Shown piece by piece: positions 33,401-42,684 of a DNA stretch of 64,000 bases (the first letter of the stretch is position 1; each line of letters begins with the position of its first letter). Under the pieces are notes generated by a model, which saw only the letters and a program-made list of their open reading frames with translations, was not told where the DNA came from and ran no database searches. The DNA lies in contig NC_083517.1 of NCBI RefSeq assembly GCF_032362555.1, positions 5,414,001 through 5,478,000 of the forward strand. Reading direction: 5' to 3'. Both the position numbers and the translations under genes were made by a program. Source of the DNA: Amyelois transitella (Eukaryota; Arthropoda; Insecta; Lepidoptera; Pyralidae).

Positions 33401-33623
33401 TCGGTTTAAAGTTTAAATGTAGAAAAACCGACCGATACCTGTCTCCAGACGGTGTAGAGTTCTTTGTAGAGAAACCTGCAGTAGGAATTGATACTCCAAA
33501 CGAAGCCAAGTAGTCTTTGAAGAAAGACAGTTTCGGATGGTGAATGATTTGCGGCATATTTTTGCACATTTCTATAAACGCCTTCAACTGTGTTAAATGT
33601 TCGTCGCTAATAGGGCAGCTCAT
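27455..33623 (-). CDS. ST13: Hsc70-interacting protein (HIP/ST13), TPR co-chaperone
   Basis: Eight exons on the minus strand join in frame: 33623-33439, 30852-30770, 30048-29834, 29454-29345, 29120-28961, 28553-28395, 27949-27793 and 27525-27455, giving 1140 nt or 379 residues. Features in order: an N-terminal dimerisation segment (about 1-45, [20 protein letters not shown]), an acidic linker (about 70-110), three TPR units (about 113-215, from [20 protein letters not shown]), a charged helix ([15 protein letters not shown]), an Arg/Ala-rich segment, and a C-terminal DP/STI1-like domain (about 290-345, [15 protein letters not shown] and [11 protein letters not shown]). HIP binds the ATPase domain of Hsc70 in the cytosol and stabilises its ADP state. 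The GGMP repeats of vertebrate ST13 are absent, replaced by a short Gly-rich stretch. The start was chosen at [10 protein letters not shown], the family's N-terminus. Introns are loaded with repeats, and exon 6 is extremely GC-rich. Confidence 0.94.
27590..27766 (+). mobile_element. Helitron-like 3' end, copy 1
   Basis: The stretch from CACTACATAGTATAAAACAA to GGGTCGCTAG ends in CTAG after the GC-rich words GTGCGAAGCCGGGGCGGG. A near-identical copy is at 33003-33188. Both lie in ST13 introns (7 and 1). The shared words TTACGCAACGGATTT and TGATTCAAGAGGAAGG show common origin. Confidence 0.6.
30123..30320 (+). repeat. TATG-tailed retroposon copy
   Basis: Runs from AATAGGCGACTAAGGGATAG through CTATTTGAATCTCAATTC and GACTGTTGGCTCTGTCTACC to GACCATATGTATGTATGTAT. 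It is 5'-truncated, keeps the tail, and lies in ST13 intron 2. Confidence 0.75.
30632..30755 (-). mobile_element. LINE 3' tail beside the ST13 exon 2 donor
   Basis: 30674-30755 is the minus-strand 3' end of the LINE family at 55470-56913 (AAAATCACGTCTCTTTCCCG, then the complement of GTGGCAAGTGGAAAGAGGTA). It begins about 14 bases downstream of the ST13 exon 2 donor (exon edge 30770). Its TATG-tail side is followed by TTGATTGGTGTAAGGGAGGT and further bases that are shared with the copy at 45837-45999, so these two copies carry the same flank. Confidence 0.8.
30929..31560 (+). repeat. Tandem array of a roughly 155-bp Helitron-like unit
   Basis: Units start with CTTTCACGGCCGAACC or CTTTCACGCCTGAACC at 30929, 31084, 31239 and 31393, a spacing of 154-155 bp; a fifth, shortened unit starts near 31507. 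Each unit contains ACCGATTTTGATGAAATTTG, GCGTTCAAACATAGGCTAC and TTGAAAGTTTGTATGAAAAT. The array lies in ST13 intron 1, just before exon 2 on the plus-strand map. Confidence 0.85.
32123..32330 (-). mobile_element. Helitron-like element, reverse orientation
   Basis: On the minus strand it ends GCGGGCGGCCTCTAG, matching the 3' end of the element at 5926-6135, and contains the same ACCGATTATCATGAAATTTG block. It lies in ST13 intron 1. Confidence 0.6.
32805..32915 (+). repeat. Purine-rich minisatellite (GGACNGGA-type words)
   Basis: Short units such as GGGATGGGACAGGATAGGAC and GGACGGGGCAGGACGAGAC repeat imperfectly with a 5- to 10-base spacing; the plus strand is almost free of pyrimidine runs. 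It lies in ST13 intron 1. No coding function is proposed. Confidence 0.65.
33003..33188 (+). mobile_element. Helitron-like 3' end, copy 2
   Basis: Near-identical to 27590-27766, ending GGGTCGCTAG, with the shared blocks TTACACAACGGATTT and GATTCAAGAGGAAGG. It lies in ST13 intron 1. Immediately after it, 33270-33345 holds a short, eroded fragment of the TATG-tailed retroposon. Confidence 0.6.
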
Positions 33624-33890
33624 CTTTATTGTCACACTGCCGGAAAAAAGAGAAATGACAAAGTAAATAAAAAATGCATGACAGTTTTGTAATTTGGTTA
33701 GTCGGTACAATAAATTACAAATTGTAGGAATTTACCGCAAATTATTATAAGGAAACTAAAATATTAGTACACTGGAATTCAATGTAGATATGCAGACAAT
33801 AAATTCTTGCTAGTTGCAATGGAATTTTCTCGTTGCTCGCCTCGCAATAAACAAGTACACAGAATAGAGTCACACAAAGATACAACACAC
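33624..33890. other. Probable ST13 promoter and 5' untranslated region
   Basis: This 267-bp stretch separates the ST13 start codon (minus strand, 33623) from the hAT-type element inserted at 33891. No clear TATA box was seen. The promoter must lie here or within the inserted elements unless a distant non-coding exon exists. Confidence 0.35.
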
Positions 33891-35433
33891 TAGGAATGTG
33901 AAAAAATTATCGATTATGGAAATAATCGATTGAAAGTCGATTTTAAAAAAAGAAAATCGATTTTAATATTCAGTCTTACAGGCTGGAGTACGGGGTGAGG
34001 CAGGGCTGAGCTCACCAACCCTCTTCAATCTGTACATGAACGAGCTGATTGGGGAGCTCAGCAGCACTAGAGTCGGTTGTTTCATAAATGGCGTTTGCAT
34101 GAATAATATTAATTACGCGGACGACATGGTGCTGCTGAGCGCTTCCGTCTGTGGCTTGAGAAGACTCGTAGCTATATGTGAGGCTTATGCAGTCTTATGG
34201 ACTAGTATATAATGTGCTGAAGAGCCAGGCCATGGTCTTTGGGGACGGACGTAGGCGTCCATATGTGGCTCCAGACGTGTTTTTGAATGGCTGTGCATTG
34301 CAATGGGTGAGCAAATTTAAATAGGTACTTGGGCCACATCTTGACGCCCGACCTCAAGGAAGATGATGACGTTGAGCGGGAACGCAGAGCGCTGTCGGTA
34401 AGGGCGAACATGTTGGCTCGTAGATTCTCACGTTGTTCATTACCTGTAAAGACTACGCTCTTCAGAGCGTATTTTCCTACTTTTTACACTTGTAGCTTAT
34501 GGGCTAACTGTTCGCGCGCATCGCATCGGCGCCCTGAGAGTCCAGGTTAACAACGCTTTCAGGGTCTTGATGGGGCTGCCCAGGTACTGTAGCGCATCGG
34601 GAATGTTTGCTAAGGCGAGGGTAGATTGCTTCTACGCAACTATGCGGAAACGGTGCGGCTCCATGGTGTGCAGGGTGCGGGACAGCTCCAACGCCGTCTT
34701 GGCCATGATAGCAAGCAGGCTGGACTGTGAGATTATAAATTATTGTTGCACAACCTCGGCAGGAGAGGCAACCTGTGCGAACATAACTGTAGTGTGCTTA
34801 AAATATAGGAGGAAGGGTCCGTGTTGTCGCCACTCACCAATGGCTTCGCCACAAGCCACCCCGCGGAGACTAACTGCACTGGGAAGGAAACCCTTCCACA
34901 GAGGGCGATGGGGTCGTCCCGTCCCTACGCCTTTATTATTATTATTCATATGTGATTTTTTTAAAATTAATAATCGATTAATAATCGATTTTTTATAATC
35001 ATGCAATATATGCACTCCGACAGTACGTTTGGTCTTTTGGCTTGGGACCCGGAACGCGAACTGCCAAAGAATACTATCATAGCTCCATAATATTACATTA
35101 ACACCATCTGTGCATTCTTTCTGTGTTTTTAAAACAGTTTAGGTGATTCATTTAATCAAACATTCACTAGATAGAGTAAGTCGATGAACTGTATTTTACC
35201 GACATTCGGTTGATATGTAATTCATTATTTGTTGCTAAAACTTCATTTTTAAAACTTGATTATTTTAAAACTTTAATTTTAAACTTAAATCTATTGATAT
35301 AATATTTATGGCGTTTATTATGACGTTAATTGAAAAATTTGAAAAAAAATTATCAATATAATAAAATCGATTATTTTCTTAAGAAAAATAGATTAGATAA
35401 AGTCGATTTTTTATCAGCAATGTCACATCCCTA
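33891..35433 (-). mobile_element. hAT-type element, second copy, interrupted by a LINE
   Basis: It is inverted relative to 20091-20735: it starts TAGGAATGTGAAAAAA and ends GCAATGTCACATCCCTA. The identical 8-mer CAACACAC flanks it (33883-33890 and 35434-35441). Interior words such as CTTTTGGCTTGGGACCCGGA, CAAAGAATACTATCATAGCT and TACCGACATTCGGTTGATAT match the first copy. The element is 1543 bp because a LINE fragment (about 33972-34947) has been inserted near its left end. Confidence 0.87.
33972..34947 (+). mobile_element. LINE reverse transcriptase fragment nested in the hAT element
   Basis: In one frame near 34003-34160 it reads SSPTLFNLYMNELIGEL and NNINYADDMVLLSASVC, the conserved RT block with YADD. 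Further on, a shifted frame gives LGHILTPDLKEDDDVERE (34329-34385). It ends in a TTA-repeat tail (34931-34945). Several frameshifts and stops make it dead. It resembles CR1/Jockey-group non-LTR elements; the clade is not certain. Confidence 0.75.
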
Positions 35434-36189
35434 CAACACACGTTGACGCTGAGTGAATCGGTGAAGTTGAAAGTGACAGTTGACACTGACATTTAAGAAC
35501 AGTGTTGCAATATGCCAATTTAGATAAATTGAATAATGTTACATACCGTAAAATGTGGTGAATAGGGATCAAAGGTTGAATAGGGATAAAACCAAGAAAG
35601 TTTTCAACACCAAAAATTCATTGTAAACAATTTGCTATTTATGTTTTACTTTTTTTGAAGTTTAAGTAGATTATTTGAAGTTTATATGGCAACTCTGAAA
35701 TATCTGTCAAATTAATCATAAACTGCCAAAAAATACGTTTGAAGTTGCTCCCCCATACACCGGATTTTTACTGTGTCTTTAACTTTGTTCAAATATTTAA
35801 GTTTTGATACTACACTTAGTGATTTTATGGCAAAAACATTGTTTGAGTGTTCGTGCACATCATACATTAAAGGTAAGTGTTTATTCGTTTTATTTATTGT
35901 AATTTTCAATGAATTAAAAATATACCTAAAATTACAATGATTTTGAGGTGAATGGGGATGTCCTATGTACGAATAGAAATGAAGAGGAGGTCAATAGGGA
36001 TGCGAACAGGTTGAATAGGGACGATATAAGGGTGAATAGGTATAGAGGTCTAGGGCTGCCACTACCTACTTAATTATAACGTCTTTTCAGTTTTTGTAGG
36101 AAGATCCATGTATGTTGTTATGTACCCGTATATTGTAAGAATACTACCTACAAAGATATTATTTTAGCCATACATAACTAACAAAATAT

Positions 36190-36392
36190 GTTTAAAAGTA
36201 CTACTACTACCTATAAACGCGAAAGTTTGTAAGTATGGATGGATGGATGGATGTTTGTTATTCTTTCACGCAAAAACTACTGGACGGATTTTGATGAAAT
36301 TTAGTATACGGGTAGAATATACCCTGGAATAACACAAACAGTACTTTTTATCCCGAAATTCCCACAGGAGCGAAGCCCCGGGGCGTAGCTAG
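36190..36392 (+). mobile_element. Helitron-like element nested in the pogo transposon
   Basis: It runs from the ACTACTACCTATAAACGCGA region through a GATG microsatellite and the ACGGATTTTGATGAAATTTA block to GGGGCGTAGCTAG, with a CTAG end. It must be younger than the pogo insertion or travelled inside it. Confidence 0.55.
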
Positions 36393-36605
36393 TAATTGTA
36401 TAAAAATGCGAAAGCTTGTGAGTATGGATGTCTATGAGTATGGATGTTTTTATTTTACACCTTATAACTAGATAGGTAGGTAGGTACTACTTAATGGATT
36501 TTGCTGCAACTTTGCACTAATGTAGCTTAGCACGGTACCTAATGTACCTATTCTCTTTGCTTTAATATTACTCTACCTGATTATTTCCTCTTTCAGGTAC
36601 CTATA

Positions 36606-38693
36606 ATGCCTCGTGTTTATACCTCAAAATCATCAAAACCTTATAAGAAATATGATCCCCTAATATTAAATTCGGCTATATTAGCCTATCAAACTGGAAA
36701 TGCATCTATTGTCGAGGTAGCAAAGCAATTTAACATTAGTAAATCTGTATTACACCGTCATGCAACACGTCGTATGAAATGTCAGGGTGGACAAAAGGCA
36801 TTATCAGATGAGGTCGAAAAATATATTATTAAATATATCAATGTTTGTTCCGAGTGGGGCTACCCACTTGACACGTATGATCTAAGAATTATTATTAAAG
36901 GGTACCTCGATAGAATGGGGCATAATATTAAAAAAATCAAAAACAACTTTCCGGGTGTAGGGTTTGCCGAAAGTTTTTTAAAAAGGCACTGTACAGATAT
37001 ATCTGAGCGATTAAGCCAGAATATAAAAAGATCGAGGGCAGCCGTATCGCCGGAAATTATAGTGCAATATTTTGAAGAACTCGAGCGTTCCTTGCAAGGT
37101 GTTGATTTGGCTAATATAGTCAACTACGACGAATCGAACTTAGCCGACGATCCCGGTAAAAAAAAGGTTCTGTCTAAGAGAGGGGCTAAATATCCCGAAA
37201 GAGTCATGAACCACACGAAGTCTTCTACGTCACTAATGATGGCTGTAGCTGCCGATGGTACTCTTTTGCCATGTTACGTGGTTTATAAAGCGGCACACCT
37301 TTATAATACGTGGACAACAAATGGACCCCCAAACTGTAGATACAACCGCACTAATTCAGGATGGTTTGATGGTGACACTTTTGAAGATTGGGTTGAGACT
37401 GTTGCCATACCATACTTCAATAATAAAGTTGGCAAAAAGATTTTAATCGGTGACAACCTTTCATCACATTTGTCCATAGAACTAATTCGTAAATGTCGAG
37501 AATTAGATATCAATTTTGTGTTTCTTCCACCCAACTCAACACATCTAACCCAGCCCCTGGATGTTGCGTTTTTTAGGCCAACCAAAACTGCATGGCGTGA
37601 TATTTTATTCACTTGGAAAAAGACTGAAGGACGTATCTTGCCAACAATACCCAAAAATGTATTTCCAAAACTGCTAAAAAAAATGCTAGATAAGATGGAA
37701 CCAAATATTAAACAAAACATCCTATCGGGATTTGCAAAAACAGGAATAAGCCCTTTAAATAAAGAGAAAGTATTGAATAGATTGCCAGGATATGTCACGA
37801 GAAATGAATTTGATGCGGAAGAAAAAGAAGCCATAGATGAGTCAGTTTTAAACTTGCTGAAAGAAATGCGCTATGGACCACAAAACTCAAGACCTATTAA
37901 GAAAATGAAGAAATTAAATGTCAAGCCAGGAAGAAGTGTTGAAGACAGTACAGGTTATATAGACAGCGATATTTCGAATTCAGAAATAACACCTCAACCA
38001 AAAATAAGTGGAAAAGGAAAAGGTATTGGAAAAAAAACTAAAAAAGATAGTAGTAATAACATTTTAGAAGTTAAAAAGACTGAAAAAAGTATGGAAATAG
38101 ATAATATGACAATAATAATGGATAATGAAATACCAATTATGGAGGACAAAGTTATATACACTGATTTAAATACATATGATGAAGAAAGAATGTCTGATAA
38201 TACTAAACAAGAACCAAATATAGAATCAATAGTAGAAATAAACCTATTACATGAAGATAAAGTAAATAGCTTGACTGGGCATAACACGGGAAACGAATTT
38301 GGTACGACAGAAAAAGAAGCTATAAATGAACCCGTTTTGATCTTGCAGAAAAATAGCTATGGGTCAAAGAAATCAAGATCTAATGAAATGAAGAAATTAA
38401 ATGTTAAGACAGGAAGAGGTGCAAAAGACAGAAGAAAAGGAAAGGGTATTGGGAAAAAATCTAAAAAAGAAAATGTTAGCAATAATATTATAGTAGCGAA
38501 AAAATCTGAAGAAAGTTTTGAAGTAAATAAGATGCCAATAATAATGACGGATGAATTTCCGATTGTGGGCGACAATGTTATATACAATGATTTAACGATA
38601 TTTCATGAAGATAGTACAATTTTTGATTATACTGTACAAGAACAAAAGACTGAAGCACAGTATGAAAAACCTTCTAGAAAAAAAATTTCCTGA
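36606..38693 (+). CDS. Pogo-family transposase (695 aa) with duplicated tail
   Basis: The protein starts with a psq-type helix-turn-helix (about 15-60, VEVAKQFNISKSVLHRHA) and a CENP-B-like second DNA-binding part (about 65-140). The DDE domain follows with all three acidic residues: D175 in NYDESNL, D283 in IGDNLSSHL and D319 in TQPLDVAFF, a DD36D spacing by my count. This should cut and join DNA at TA sites. After residue 395 comes a long charged tail in two related copies (about 396-558 and 559-695, both with KKLNVK, GKGIGKK and a DNEIP/TDEFP block). The frame stops at 38693 just after a run of eight A; the next frame continues for about 42 codons to 38820 with similar composition, so one extra A has probably cut the original end. 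The catalytic part is not affected. Confidence 0.9.
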   Translation: MPRVYTSKSSKPYKKYDPLILNSAILAYQTGNASIVEVAKQFNISKSVLHRHATRRMKCQGGQKALSDEVEKYIIKYINVCSEWGYPLDTYDLRIIIKGYLDRMGHNIKKIKNNFPGVGFAESFLKRHCTDISERLSQNIKRSRAAVSPEIIVQYFEELERSLQGVDLANIVNYDESNLADDPGKKKVLSKRGAKYPERVMNHTKSSTSLMMAVAADGTLLPCYVVYKAAHLYNTWTTNGPPNCRYNRTNSGWFDGDTFEDWVETVAIPYFNNKVGKKILIGDNLSSHLSIELIRKCRELDINFVFLPPNSTHLTQPLDVAFFRPTKTAWRDILFTWKKTEGRILPTIPKNVFPKLLKKMLDKMEPNIKQNILSGFAKTGISPLNKEKVLNRLPGYVTRNEFDAEEKEAIDESVLNLLKEMRYGPQNSRPIKKMKKLNVKPGRSVEDSTGYIDSDISNSEITPQPKISGKGKGIGKKTKKDSSNNILEVKKTEKSMEIDNMTIIMDNEIPIMEDKVIYTDLNTYDEERMSDNTKQEPNIESIVEINLLHEDKVNSLTGHNTGNEFGTTEKEAINEPVLILQKNSYGSKKSRSNEMKKLNVKTGRGAKDRRKGKGIGKKSKKENVSNNIIVAKKSEESFEVNKMPIIMTDEFPIVGDNVIYNDLTIFHEDSTIFDYTVQEQKTEAQYEKPSRKKIS

Positions 38694-38820
38694 AGGTAAA
38701 AGAATAAAAATCTTATCTACGGAAGTGATATCCAAACCAAGTACAAGTGGCCTCAGAAGACAAAGTTATTATAAAAATGAAGAGGAAATATTTCGATATT
38801 TAATGGATGACGATATATAA

Positions 38821-39704
38821 GATAAATTTTTGAATTTATTTTTTGATTTTTCTATTATTTCATATAGGTACATACAGAAAAAAAATTGGTCTCATAATTT
38901 TAATTTGTTTATTTTGTGATAAAAAATTCATTGAAGAACATTTCTTTGTAAGATTTTGTTTTTGATTCTTTTAATTTTTTTCTTTTGATTCATACCAAAA
39001 AAAAGTGTTCTCGTTTCCTTAACTGTTTGTTAAAAATATTTTTATTTTTCTTTGTTGACTTTATGTTAAAAAATTCATTGAAGAAAATTTCTTTGAAAGA
39101 TTTGTTTTTGATTATTTTTAATTTTTTCTATTGTATCATACCAAAAAAAAGTGTTCTCATTACCATAAGTGTTTGTTTAAAATATTTTTATTTTTCTATA
39201 AGTGTTAACTCACTATAAAACCATCGATAGGATAGGTCCTTTATGTAGGTCCAACCTATTGAGAAAGTGATATAAATATAACAAAATTAAACATAAAAAT
39301 CGTTTTTTTTTATTTATCACCATTTTTTCTGTGGTCTCAAATCACTGGGACGAGCTACACTAACACGACTACGGCACTACTTGTCGTATTGATGTTCGGA
39401 TAGAAAATAAAACATAACACTGTCTTTTTGGGCAGTCGAGTAAATAAAATTGCCAACCCTAACAAAATTCCCCATTCATGCTACTCTCGTACCTATTAAC
39501 CCCAATTCCGGGTGAATAGGGATTTTAATTTATATTTGATTTTATTTCCAAATCCAAATGTAAATTAGGATATTTTATTTAGATTTAGAAAGATATAGCA
39601 TAGACTCAAACATCTGTATACCTTTAACAGCAACGTTTCTTTTGAAAAAGCGTCTAAAAGTCGTAGTGAAGTTAAGTTTCGTCCCTATTCACCCCGTTTT
39701 ACGG
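38821..39704. other. 3' non-coding part of the pogo transposon
   Basis: A repeated phrase pair is visible: AAAAAATTCATTGAAGAA with TTTCTTTG and a following TTGTTTTTGATT occurs at about 38921-38970 and 39066-39115, and the AAAAAAAGTGTTCTC block occurs at about 38997 and 39144, so a segment of about 145 bp is tandemly duplicated. The terminal motif copies lie from 39470 on. Confidence 0.6.
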
Positions 39705-39708
39705 TACA

Positions 39709-39955
39709 TACATATGATCACATCTATATCGCTAGTGGGGTAGACAGAGCCACCAGTCTTGAAAAGATTGATAGGCCACGCTCAGCTGTTTGGCTTAGTG
39801 ATAGAATTGAGATTCAAATAGTGACAGGTTGCTAGCCCATCGCCTAAAAGAAGAATCCCAAGTTTATAAGCCTATCCCTTAGTCGCCTTTTACGACATCC
39901 ATGGGAAATATATGGAGTGGTCGTATTCTTTTTTATAATGGTGCTGGGAACCACA
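39709..39955 (-). repeat. TATG-tailed retroposon, nearly complete copy
   Basis: On the plus strand it reads from ATACATATGATCACATCTAT through GTAGACAGAGCCACCAGTC, TAGAATTGAGATTCAAATAG and CGCCTTTTACGACATCCATG to GGGAACCACACGGCA. It begins at the right end of the pogo element, whose TA target site belongs to its CATA repeat. Confidence 0.8.
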
Positions 39956-42684
39956 CGGCAAGATAATATTAGAAGTGGAAAATTGACTTTTTGGCGGGAA
40001 CTCAAACGTTATGTTGTACCTACTGTTATATATTTTTCCAAGTGTTTGATCGACTATTAATCCCAATATCATCCCAACTAATAATTATAAATGCTAAAGT
40101 TTGTTTATTTCTTCTTTACACAGTATCTACTAAAGCAATTTTCAGTAGGAGAAAAGAACATAGGGTCTCATCCCGGTAAAAACGATAGTTACCGTGGGAT
40201 TTGAGAAAAATATGTGTATTGTATTTTTTTATAGATGGTGCTAAATTTGCACTGGGGAAAATGCGGGTAGGTTCTGTACCTAAAAGGTAAAAACGGGACC
40301 CTTTTACTAAGCCTCCGCTGTCTGTCTGTCATCAGGCTGTATCTCATAAATCGTGGTACCTAATACCTAGATAGTAAGCTGAAATGCTGCTGAAGCTGAA
40401 AAATACAAAAAAAAAAGGTTCAATATTAACAACGGTAACAGTTGTAGACACTTTAAATTATAAAATGACTATCGTGTAATTTTATAATGACGTGAAAATA
40501 AATATTTAAGAAAAAAACGTGATGATTAAAATGAAAGACCATGTCGCTTTAAATTTTTCCTCTGAGTCAGAATACTTATTACAGTATATTCTCACCTTAA
40601 AACATAGGCTGAAAACAAAGAAGGTAGACCTGACCTACCTTTAAATTGGTAGATATAAATATGACAACACTTATTTTAGGGAAGGAATTAAAATAATAAT
40701 GAAGCCCACCCTTTTGGCGAGGAAAAATTAAAAATAATGAGCGCACTCATGCATGAATGAGACTTTAATATCTAAAAAAGTTAACACACGGAAAGATTAA
40801 ACTAAATGTCGGCCAAGATCGATTTCGAAAATAGCAAATATTTATATTTGAATAGGTACTTATAATAACAGTGTGGCGCCAGAGACACAAGCTGTTTTTT
40901 ATTCACTTTTCAAAATTTTGTATTGGTATCATATTATGTCACACTTGTAATTGAATTGTATGTAGGTGAATTATTAAATTTGCCAATAAAGAGATAGTCA
41001 TGAAGGGTTGAGAATCCGCGACCGCAGCGCGGGCCTTTATTTTAAAGGACTAACATGACATTGAGTTTATTAAGGTATGCTAGGAATACGTAGATTATGT
41101 TTGCCTTTGATATTATTTTCCGGACAAATAACACAGATTGAGTTAGACAGAATCTTGTATTATCTAATTGATAAATGAGCGAGTGTTCATCAAGTAGGTA
41201 AGTGATAAGATGCGTAAGCAGAAAACAATGACAAAGTAAGGTACCTACCCAAACTGAGGATTAGCTAGGAAATATTGTAAAAGATGGTTTTGATTGTTAA
41301 CTTTCAGATACTAAATTTTTATTAACAACCTAAATACGAGTATATCTACTTACCTAGACTGTAAATGTATTTAAACGTACCTTCCTACCTATTGCAATTT
41401 ATTTACATGAAAAATCATTTGAATCTAAAGACTTCCTTCCTTACGGATTGTGATCATCAACCAGAGTCTTAGTGTTCGAGTAGAGTGAACGTTATTTTCA
41501 ATGAGTTGATAAGTATTATTAATAATTACATCATTAAGCTATACTCCAAGACTGTTGGCTCTGTCTACACCAGAAGGCAGACTTGACTGTATGTATGTAC
41601 ATAGGTACATATATTTATTATTAAAACATGTTTGAAATGGTTGAGACACACGATGAGCCTTTATTCAATTATCATACAGTGCCAAGAATCGTTCAGATTC
41701 TTGGTGGACGTTATAAAAAGTAGTAAAACAAAAAGAGAAAATACAAAATAAATCATCAAAAACCACCCAGAAGAAAAATCAAAAAGTAGGTTACTATTGG
41801 TTGACTAGAAACCGATCGCTCTGACCAACTACACCAGCAGTAACACACTGCTAGGCTAGGGTACGACGATATTGTCGTACCCGAGCCTAGTACCTATCAT
41901 ATAAGGGATAAAGATTTTCTGGTATGAAAATACGAGAAAAACGTTTCAAGCTAAAAAACTAAAACAAAAATTTCAGCTAAATTGTACAAATCTGTGATGA
42001 AGTTGAAGATTTTGCTTTTGCTACAGATTCCGCTATGTACCTACGTAAGTTTTTTATTGTGGTGCAATGACTGGAAGTTAATCTTGCTTTCATAATTATT
42101 AAACGAGTATCATGACATTTTTACGAAGTCTACTAGGTTTCACAAAATTAAGTTGTAAAGTTATAATATCTAACCAACAGTCTCAGAAACTTTTATTGAT
42201 ATTTTCAAATAAAACTTGTAACAAAAGCTGACCGCTTTGATATAAGTAGGTATGTATCTAATTCTAATGCAATAAATTCCGTGAGATGAGTTTTAGGTTA
42301 ACCCTGTGCGTAGGTCGAACACGAAGCCATTAGGAAATTTGTGGTCGATTTGAAAATCAATTAGCTAATTAATGAACTCTGCAATTAGCTAGATACGTAA
42401 GTACCTATCTGATGTCATAATTAGATATGATCTACCTTCGCACATAAAGTAAATTATCAACTTGCTCGAGTCATGACTGGTTTTTGCATAACATTGACTT
42501 ATTTATAAGTGGGCAAGATTTAATAGAAGAGGACGTGCCAGACGATTGAATTACTTACTTATTAAGTATATTACAAAATTAAATTTGAATTTTATAATAT
42601 AAAGAGTTACGTTCATTTTTATTATAATAAAGTGACTGTATATTAGTACTAATAATACTGTGCATTGCGTATCTCATAACCGCG
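39956..42684. other. Spacer upstream of the Kazal gene
   Basis: No exon recognised. It holds eroded repeats, among them a Helitron-like trace at 40075-40200, a short TATG-family fragment at 41535-41615, and a hairpin at 41851-41890 (CTAGGCTAGGGTACGAC pairing with GTCGTACCCGAGCCTAG, one mismatch). A TATA-like word (TTATTTATAAGTGGGC, about 42499-42514) lies about 180 bases before the Kazal-gene start and is a candidate core promoter. Confidence 0.4.

Larger units (their letters stand above)
35546..39704 (+). mobile_element. Full-length pogo-family DNA transposon with terminal-motif arrays
   Basis: Terminal inverted repeats begin CCGTAAAATGTGGTGAATAG at 35546 and end CTATTCACCCCGTTTTACGG at 39704, flanked on both sides by TA, the target duplication of the Tc1/mariner/pogo group. 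The inner part of the repeat, GGTGAATAGGGA, recurs in the 5' region at 35557, 35574, 35947, 35989, 36009 and 36031 and in the 3' region near 39470, 39491, 39511 and 39682. The transposase is at 36606-38693. A Helitron-like element is nested in the 5' region. The element lies right beside the CATA repeat of a retroposon at 39709. Confidence 0.9.
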
